Part shown: positions 57,692-64,000 of the stretch, in pieces
How positions within the stretch are numbered: position 1 is the first letter of the stretch
Layout: the number at the start of each line of letters is the position of its first letter
Assembly: GCF_002159175.1 (NCBI RefSeq)
Contig: NZ_NFGZ01000005.1
Coordinates: 110,494 to 174,493, forward strand
Source: Flavonifractor sp. An92
GTDB lineage: Bacteria; Bacillota; Clostridia; Oscillospirales; Oscillospiraceae
Direction of reading: 5' to 3'
DNA length: 64,000 bases
The notes under the pieces: model-generated
The model's input: the letters and a program-made list of their open reading frames with translations, nothing else
The model's database searches: none
Told to the model about the DNA's origin: nothing
Translations under genes and position numbers: made by a program

Positions 57692-57740
57692 AGGGTGGGT
57701 GGCAGGAAGCTCTATTTCAGGCCTCCTGCCAACTCCCACC
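57692..57740 (-). promoter_or_regulatory. Hairpin between the SLH gene and the regulator
   Basis: On the minus strand GGGTGGG and GGCAGGA pair with TCCTGCC and CCCACCC around CCTGAAATAGAGC; no T run follows, so it may stabilise or partly terminate the upstream mRNA. Confidence 0.5.
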
Positions 57741-57752
57741 CGATCTTAGAAA

Positions 57753-59312
57753 TCAGCCTGCGTAATCCAGGTAGCGGCAGAGCATGGTAGCAATCTGAGA
57801 GCGGCTGGCACCCACCTCAGGAGAGAGCGTGGTGGAGCTGGTACCGCTGATGATCCCAGCCGCATTGGCCCAAGCCATAGCATCCTTTGCCCAGGAGGCC
57901 ACGGTGCTGACATCCGTATACTTGGACAGATCCGCTCCGGAACCAGGAGTCTTGCTCAGCTTATAGAAGTTATACAGCATAGTGGCAAACTCTTGACGGC
58001 TCACAGCCTGATCAGGGTAGAAAGTCTTGTAGCCGCCAATAATGCCGTTGTTATAGCCCCAGGCGCAGGCAATCTCATACCAGGAGCCCACAGCCACATT
58101 CTCCATGGAGTCCGGCAGCGTGGTGGCAGGAGAACCCGCCATGCGGTAGAGGACCGTAATCACCATCCCGGCCGTCATGGAGGTGTCAGGGCTGAAGGTG
58201 GTAGAACTGGTCCCGCTGAACAATCCCTGGTTCGTGGCGCGGATGATATACTCCTCCGCCCAATGACCGGAAATATCAGTAAAGGCAGAAGCAACATCCG
58301 TGGTAGGCGTGTCATCGCCATTCCCGGTGTCAGGCTTGACCGTAATTTCCATCTTGGTGCCGCCGAAAATGGCAAAGAGTCCAATCTTTGTGGTCATGAT
58401 CTCATAACCCTCGTCACCTTCCGTACCCCGGAGGACGGTTTTGGTGCCGGTATCATTGATGCGGTACATAGAACTCACATCACTGTACGGGAAATACAGG
58501 GTGACCGCACCGAACGGATCAGTCTGGGTGCCGTTTTCGGTCACCAGAGAAACTTTATAAAGGGTGAAGCTGCCGGAGACGCCGGTGAGGGCTTTCTTAG
58601 CAAGGGTATAATCCGAACCGGAGGTCACCTGCTCCACCTTGAACTGGGTCGTAGTGGCCACCTTGGTGCTGTCAGTCACCAGGCGGACGCCGGTGGCAGC
58701 ATCCGTGCGGTCCACATTTTCAACCTCGCCGCTGCTCATGGTATTGTCCGGCTGGATCTGGGTCAGAGAGGTGGTGGACACCTGATCCCAGTCGATGCGC
58801 AGGCGGGCATCCAGATACCCCTCCCCTACTACCTCATCCATGGGGGTATAGGGAACCATCATATGCAGGGAGATATATTCCACGCCCTCGCCGGTGATGT
58901 AGTCCGGCAGCTCAATCTCAAAGCTGCTGAGATAAGTGACGGTATGGTCGGTGCCGTCATATTTGGTCCCGGTCTGGACCGTTCCGGTAGAGAGGATCTC
59001 CACATCCTCATAGTTACCCTTGCCGGTGGTATCGTACTGCGCCTTGGTGATGGCGGACTGATAGCCGCTGACACTGACAGGATTGGTGGCAATCTGAAGT
59101 GTGTTTTCCTCGGGGTTATAAAGTGCTTTGCTGTTATTGTCGGTAGCCACGTTGCCCATAGACGCCTGGTTGCGGGTGGCATGCCAGAGATCCACTTCCA
59201 CCAGCTTGTTGCTTTCCGCGGCAGCCGCGGGAACCACTGCCATACCAAGCGCCAGAGCCCCGGCCAGCAGAGAGCTCGTCAGCTTCTTAAGCCATGTCTG
59301 TTTCATTTCCAT
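57753..59312 (-). CDS. NEAT-like heme protein with three SLH domains
   Basis: 519 residues. Signal peptide (KKLTSSLLAGALALGMAVVP, cleaved after AAAA), a NEAT-like domain (about 37-190: VDLWHATRNQASMGNVATDN, then YISLHMMVPYTPMDEVVGEG), a beta-rich middle, and three S-layer-homology domains (about 340-519: FTDISGHWAEEYIIRATNQG, then ACAWGYNNGIIGGYKTF and AMAWANAAGIISGTSSTTLS). SLH domains attach it to secondary cell-wall polymer. Its role would be heme capture at the surface for the importer encoded downstream. Confidence 0.8.
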   Translation of the reverse strand: MEMKQTWLKKLTSSLLAGALALGMAVVPAAAAESNKLVEVDLWHATRNQASMGNVATDNNSKALYNPEENTLQIATNPVSVSGYQSAITKAQYDTTGKGNYEDVEILSTGTVQTGTKYDGTDHTVTYLSSFEIELPDYITGEGVEYISLHMMVPYTPMDEVVGEGYLDARLRIDWDQVSTTSLTQIQPDNTMSSGEVENVDRTDAATGVRLVTDSTKVATTTQFKVEQVTSGSDYTLAKKALTGVSGSFTLYKVSLVTENGTQTDPFGAVTLYFPYSDVSSMYRINDTGTKTVLRGTEGDEGYEIMTTKIGLFAIFGGTKMEITVKPDTGNGDDTPTTDVASAFTDISGHWAEEYIIRATNQGLFSGTSSTTFSPDTSMTAGMVITVLYRMAGSPATTLPDSMENVAVGSWYEIACAWGYNNGIIGGYKTFYPDQAVSRQEFATMLYNFYKLSKTPGSGADLSKYTDVSTVASWAKDAMAWANAAGIISGTSSTTLSPEVGASRSQIATMLCRYLDYAG

Positions 59313-59417
59313 AATTCCTTTCTTTACAAAGTGTGGTCAAATAACCAGCTCAGGAACCGCCCTTATCGGGCAGCTCCCGTTGCTGAATTCAGCCAAACAG
59401 TTCGGCTTTCCGTGTCG

Positions 59418-62400
59418 TTATTTTGTCTTTGTGCCCTCCTCCTTCTGCTGCTCAGCGGGAACGGCGATCTTTTCCTCAAAGCGCATCAGGATCACCGCCA
59501 CCTGAGAACGGGTGGCGCTGCCCTTCGGGGAGAGCGTGGTGCTGCCGGTCCCATGGACGATCCCATTCGCCGCCGCCCACTGCATGGCACGGATGGCATA
59601 GCCGGATACCTGATCGCTGTCCGTGTAGTCATTCAGCCCCTTAACCAGGCTGACATCGTATTTCATGTGCTGCGCATAGCGATAGAGCACCACAGCCAGC
59701 TGCTCCCGGCTGACGGGATCCGTGACGCCGAAAAGTCCGTTGCCATAGCCCCCGGCGATCCCGTTTTGTGTGGCCCAGAGCACGGCGTTGGTGTAGTAGG
59801 CATCAGGCGCAACGTCCGAGAATTTGCTGGTTCCTTCCACCGCGGGGGAACCGGCCAGACGATACAGGACCGTAACCAGCATGGACCGGCTCATGGTCAG
59901 ATTCGGTTCAAAGGTAGTTTCAGAGGTGCCTGCGAACAGGCCCTTCTGAACCACATACTTTACGGCCTCATAGAACCAATCCTCTTCCTTGACATCCGTG
60001 AAGGGGTTTTCCCAGATCTGCTCCACGTCATAGGCGATCACAAACGTGCCAAACTCCCTGGTATCGAAGCTGACGGTCTTGTTTTTGACGTTGTAGGTAC
60101 ATTTGAGCCTCCGGATACCGCCTCCCGCGTCTACCAGCCAGACCACCAGGCCGTCCTTGACCTCGTCCTTCTTCAGCTGATACGGGAGGGTGACCTCCAC
60201 GATCCCGTCGTCGAGCCCTGTGATCTGCCTGCTGCCTACCGTCAGCTCCAGCAGATAGCTCGGACGGTCTCCGACCGTCTTGCGCTGTTCGTCGGTGAGC
60301 TTGTCCTTCTTCCGCTCCTCCAGCACGAACCGCACGCGGCCATCCGTCTGCCCATAGATATCCTTCAGGGCGTCGGTGTCAAAGCAGGCGGTCAGGTCGC
60401 TGTCCTTGCCCCGGATCAGCAGCGTGTTGCCGTTGTCCGCCCATTTCCTCAACTCGCCCCGGGAGACATACGCGCCGGACTCCACGGTCTGCTCGGTGGC
60501 ATGCTCGTCCTGGAAGCCCTCGCGGGCAGCCGCTCCGTCGTCCTTCAGGGCCCTGTCCCAGTACAGCTTGACCAGGGCGTCCTGATATTGGTCCGCCCCC
60601 ATGGCGTCAACGGAAACCATGATGTAATACTGGGACTGAGGGGCGCCTTTCTGCCAAACTTCTACCTCCCTGGGGAAGGTGTCGATCTTGCCATACATGT
60701 CCTTATCCTGATAAGTTCGGACAACAGCAGCGCTGATGGGATTTGCACGATCTGTATCATTCGGATCGTAATACCACATCTTCAGCAGATGGCCGCGCAG
60801 GGGCGTCCCGCCCAGCTCCGTGCCGACACGGGCCTTCAGAAACATGGTGTAGGTGACGCCGGTATCCGTGACATCCGCCACCACCATGCTGCCGGTGGCA
60901 TCATTGGCCATGGAATCGGCCTTTGGCTGATTGGCCTGTTTGATGACAACAGGCACACTGTAGACGCCTTTCTGGATGCCCACCTGCTCCATCAAATTGC
61001 CCTTGGAACTCAGGGCCCAAACGGAGAAGTGATCCGTGGTCCAGCTTGCCATCCCGTTGCTCACGGTCATGGTGGAGACATCCAGGAGTTTGCCGCCTTC
61101 CACGTAATAGGCATAGCCATACCGCGCGCTCCACGGCACAGAGATGGCGGCGGCCCCCTTCCCAAAGGCGATCCGCTTCCCCTGACTGGTCAATGTGAGA
61201 TCATAGGCCGCGGCAAACGCGCTCCGGTCAAAGCTGGCGTCGGCAAAGGATGGGATCGGGATTTTATCAAACCTCAGCTCCACCGGCTGACCGCTCTCTG
61301 CCGATCCCATCGCCTGCAGCAGTGCGGCATTCAGCTTGATGTTGCCTGTACCAGTTTGGATGGTCACATCCTTTCCGGCATTCTTCAGAGCCGCCACCGT
61401 ATCCGACGCAAACGAAATCGTAACGCCGCTGCTGGAGGAACCGCTTGCATCAATGACAATGGCATCCGCAACATCCACAGCATCGCTATTGGTCACAATG
61501 GTATCTCCGCTGATGGTGATGCTATCTCCGCTGATCTCGGGCTCAACAGCGGCGGCGCCGTCTGCCGCGACTTTCACGTTCACAGTTTTTGTCAGCGCAT
61601 CACAGCCTTCCTTCGTGGCAGTGACCGTTACGGTAGTTTCGCCCTGAGCAACAGCAGTAACTGTGCCCGAATCGCTAACTGTTGCGATTCCAGTATCGCC
61701 GCTTTGATAGGAGAGCGTCCAACCGGTATCGCCGGTGACCTTGGCTCCGATGGACTGGGTTCCGGTCTTGAGCAGGGACATCTCATCTGCATCCACAGAG
61801 AGGGTCGCCTGAACCGAGACAGCTTTTAGCGTATGGTATTGCAACAGCATAATTACATTTTGATCACTGGCCATCGCGTCAACACTTACTCTGCCATAAA
61901 TCTTGTTGTATCCATCAGTTGACCCGAAATAGGGCAATTCAAATGTTATTGTTCCGGGATACATTCCATCAGCATCGTATATGGGATCGTTCGTTCCGTC
62001 TTGATTGTAATAGTTGCTGTGTACAACATAGTTATCTTGAATGTAACTTTGATTAAAGCTCTTTGCCTCATCCGGAGTAGGTGCGTTATATACCCAGAAT
62101 TTCAGCAAATGGCCATTGATTGGGCCAAGTTCCATCGGTTTGAAATTAACAGACAGTGTCTTTTTGCCATCCTCAATGGTTAGTGTGGCAGTTCTTTCCA
62201 CTGCACCATTTGCCATCGAAAAGCTTCCGTCGTCTCTGCTGTGCATCATCTGTATTTCGATGGAATAGGTCCCATTGGCCAGATTGCTCAGATCCACAGT
62301 ATCCACGCTCTCTTGCAGCGCCAAGGCGGCTGCACTAAGCTGTTGTTCCCTGTAATCAATTTCGTTTTGATTTGCATTCAAGTTCGCCGCAGTCTCATCT

Positions 62401-64000
62401 GTGCCGATCAAAGCGATTGCCGCCTCGTAGGCCTCGGTGAATGCGTTCCAGAGAACCGTGTCATAAGTGTTGTCCGCATTTCCAGCAACATAGAGATTCC
62501 GGGTTCCCTCGATAGCGGCATTCAAGGTTGCCAGATACTGGTATCCAAACGTTATGGTATCAATGATTTGATCCATTTCAGCGGTGTTCTTCAGCGTATA
62601 GTACTCCTCAAATCCCGCTTGATTAGACGCATCAACATCCAGCACCATACCTGTGGGATAAGTCATTACGGAGCTATTGGGTAAAACCGGCACATTGTCA
62701 TAGCCCAAGAATGCTCCATCATCCATTTCGATCCTTATCACCTTAGTAACATCACTCAATTTGTAGTTCTTTGTACCTACCGCAACCTCTATTGCAGAAG
62801 CACCTGAAACAACCGAGCCGGCATAAAGATGAATTGCTGCATGGGGGGCGGGATTTTCTTCGTCATACCAAGACGGACCTACCATTTGAGAATCGACATA
62901 AATACCAATTCCACTGTCGGAAAGTATATGTGCGCCTTCATTTAAGTCAACAGCGTACTTTACCTTTTGATTCATCCCCAGATTTAAGGCCGTACCGCTC
63001 CCTGCAGAGATTGTACTGTCGGTCAGCTTAAGTATCGTTCCAACGTCTACAATTTCGTTTGCACCCCTGTAATACGAAACAGTACAACTCTCCGCAGAAC
63101 CGTCATAGGTGTTGGCTATCACGCTTTCGTTCATGATAAGCTTGCCACTAAAGGTAAGCACCCGCTGTCCTTCTGTGTTCGCTTCTACCCTCGAATTATT
63201 CAGTTCCAGTGAATCGCAGTTTGTAGTTACAGCGCCATATACAACAGAATCATTCAGCTCGGCTGATACGCAGGAGTCACTTATGCTCAGGCAGCCCTTA
63301 ACAGCCTTTGGTTGATCATAATTAGCATCTTTCACTACGGTGCCATTCATTTCAAAAGTGATGTCACCCGGTAGTTTTTCATATACGCTGTCACTGAATC
63401 CAGATCCAATTGCCAGGCCTGTAATCATTGAGGCAGAACCCGCTTTGGAAAGAATCATACCGCTGCGCTCTTCCGAGGAGTCGGTGAGCACAAAGTGAAC
63501 CTCGCCTTCCACCAAAAGGCCGCCAGTAATTGATCCCACAATGCCAGAATACGCCGTCAACACGTAACCGTTCAAATCTAAGGTGCAGCTTTTTTGTATG
63601 ACTGCCGCATAACCATATGCTTTCGTCGGCTGAATCGTTGTGTCTTGCAGAAGTGTGAGCGTAATATTGCTGCAATTGGCAAGCACATTTAAGGCAACGG
63701 TCGCATCTTCAAATTTCTCATAATAAACCGTTGTAATCTCTTCTTTACCGTTTTCCTGATAGGAGAGTTCAGTAGTAGCATCTTCGGGAACCGTGGGTTC
63801 AGGTGTTTCTCCTCCGCCATCAGTTTTTGTGGTAAACTCCACCGCCGCAAAACTGCAACCGGAGTAATCATTGGAGGTCGCCATGGCGTAGTAATCGCCG
63901 ATCGCCGCATACACAACATACTCAGTCCCGGCCTCCAGATCGCTCACCGTCTTCGTCGCTTCTGTCTGTGCCGTAAAGGTCGGCGGCCCTGCCAAAAACT
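59418..64000 (-). CDS. Giant NEAT-SLH surface protein (5' partial)
   Basis: The frame is open to the window edge; at least 1525 residues. N-terminal fibronectin-like end and a beta-helix-like region (about 100-400, many short repeats such as GALNLGMNQKV, LTDSTISAGSG). First NEAT-like domain about 573-735 (GTYSIEIQMMHSRDDGSFSM, GHLLKFWVYN), then an Ig-like Big_2 domain (about 722-812). A second NEAT-like domain spans about 1009-1150 (GVYSVPVVIKQANQPKADSM, GHLLKMWYYD), and three SLH domains about 1333-1506. Soluble tail KTK. A multi-domain heme scavenger or adhesin fixed to the cell wall. Confidence 0.8.
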   Translation of the reverse strand, partial: FLAGPPTFTAQTEATKTVSDLEAGTEYVVYAAIGDYYAMATSNDYSGCSFAAVEFTTKTDGGGETPEPTVPEDATTELSYQENGKEEITTVYYEKFEDATVALNVLANCSNITLTLLQDTTIQPTKAYGYAAVIQKSCTLDLNGYVLTAYSGIVGSITGGLLVEGEVHFVLTDSSEERSGMILSKAGSASMITGLAIGSGFSDSVYEKLPGDITFEMNGTVVKDANYDQPKAVKGCLSISDSCVSAELNDSVVYGAVTTNCDSLELNNSRVEANTEGQRVLTFSGKLIMNESVIANTYDGSAESCTVSYYRGANEIVDVGTILKLTDSTISAGSGTALNLGMNQKVKYAVDLNEGAHILSDSGIGIYVDSQMVGPSWYDEENPAPHAAIHLYAGSVVSGASAIEVAVGTKNYKLSDVTKVIRIEMDDGAFLGYDNVPVLPNSSVMTYPTGMVLDVDASNQAGFEEYYTLKNTAEMDQIIDTITFGYQYLATLNAAIEGTRNLYVAGNADNTYDTVLWNAFTEAYEAAIALIGTDETAANLNANQNEIDYREQQLSAAALALQESVDTVDLSNLANGTYSIEIQMMHSRDDGSFSMANGAVERTATLTIEDGKKTLSVNFKPMELGPINGHLLKFWVYNAPTPDEAKSFNQSYIQDNYVVHSNYYNQDGTNDPIYDADGMYPGTITFELPYFGSTDGYNKIYGRVSVDAMASDQNVIMLLQYHTLKAVSVQATLSVDADEMSLLKTGTQSIGAKVTGDTGWTLSYQSGDTGIATVSDSGTVTAVAQGETTVTVTATKEGCDALTKTVNVKVAADGAAAVEPEISGDSITISGDTIVTNSDAVDVADAIVIDASGSSSSGVTISFASDTVAALKNAGKDVTIQTGTGNIKLNAALLQAMGSAESGQPVELRFDKIPIPSFADASFDRSAFAAAYDLTLTSQGKRIAFGKGAAAISVPWSARYGYAYYVEGGKLLDVSTMTVSNGMASWTTDHFSVWALSSKGNLMEQVGIQKGVYSVPVVIKQANQPKADSMANDATGSMVVADVTDTGVTYTMFLKARVGTELGGTPLRGHLLKMWYYDPNDTDRANPISAAVVRTYQDKDMYGKIDTFPREVEVWQKGAPQSQYYIMVSVDAMGADQYQDALVKLYWDRALKDDGAAAREGFQDEHATEQTVESGAYVSRGELRKWADNGNTLLIRGKDSDLTACFDTDALKDIYGQTDGRVRFVLEERKKDKLTDEQRKTVGDRPSYLLELTVGSRQITGLDDGIVEVTLPYQLKKDEVKDGLVVWLVDAGGGIRRLKCTYNVKNKTVSFDTREFGTFVIAYDVEQIWENPFTDVKEEDWFYEAVKYVVQKGLFAGTSETTFEPNLTMSRSMLVTVLYRLAGSPAVEGTSKFSDVAPDAYYTNAVLWATQNGIAGGYGNGLFGVTDPVSREQLAVVLYRYAQHMKYDVSLVKGLNDYTDSDQVSGYAIRAMQWAAANGIVHGTGSTTLSPKGSATRSQVAVILMRFEEKIAVPAEQQKEEGTKTK

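Noticed and set aside
57993..61829. 1278-codon plus-strand frame
   Set aside because: It runs antisense to two SLH proteins with clear domains; its own sequence is His/Gly/Arg-rich with no recognisable fold.

Overview
The window looks like a gut Clostridium of the Oscillospiraceae type (Flavonifractor/Pseudoflavonifractor/Oscillibacter-like). This is inferred from GC-rich core genes with strong GGAGG ribosome sites, S-layer-homology (SLH) surface proteins with NEAT-like heme domains, and a conjugation module typical of elements in gut Firmicutes. No rRNA, tRNA, CRISPR array or insertion sequence was found.

Layout. (1) 1-2555 is chromosomal: the end of a TPR protein with an RAEEAR tail, a zinc alcohol dehydrogenase-type enzyme, and a MetRS-type tRNA-binding domain protein whose first 34 residues look foreign. 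(2) 2556-46627 is one large, mostly plus-strand conjugative element. It opens with a phased array of short repeats and a winged-helix protein. A type IV secretion operon follows (4800-17520: VirB2-like, VirB6-like, secreted protein, C39-like hydrolase, PrgI-VirB4 fusion, DUF5697, DUF6100, replication-relaxation-like, VirD4, S1-domain protein). A lower-GC cargo block (17602-20979: membrane protein, papain-like amidase, AbiE toxin-antitoxin) separates it from a complete Tad/Flp pilus operon (21304-30649: two TadE-like pseudopilins, DUF6550, Athe_2463-type protein, prepilin peptidase, CpaB, CpaE, CpaF, TadB, TadC, Flp pilin). From 30736 to 46627 runs a train of accessory genes: sigma-like proteins, SSB, DUF932, cysteine-cluster and zinc-ribbon proteins, DUF4313 proteins and many unknowns. 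(3) 46628-49390 is a minus-strand fringe: a wHTH relic, a Fic toxin-antitoxin pair, and two Tn916-like regulators with no integrase beside them. (4) 49397-64000 is a chromosomal minus-strand heme/iron locus: NEAT-SLH surface proteins, a DtxR-like regulator, a Shp-type heme protein, a FecBCD-type importer, a DUF454 protein and a pair of exporter-fold ABC proteins.

Two regulatory patterns stand out. The T4SS operon and the Tad operon start from the same promoter design (two TTGGC boxes 22 bp apart, the second exactly 40 bp before the -10), each followed by a terminator-like hairpin before the first gene. Also, at least thirteen plus-strand genes of the element have a terminator-like hairpin placed just upstream of the start codon, often too close for a separate promoter. 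That suggests obligatory read-through, attenuation or processive antitermination along the element.

The element also carries many small lesions: in-frame stops in the VirB6-like gene, ssb and abiEii; frameshifts in three genes; and near-cognate start codons (ATA, ATT, ACG) exactly where ATG is expected. No relaxase or integrase is present in the window. The simplest reading is an element in decay or an error-containing assembly; recoding is the less likely but testable alternative.
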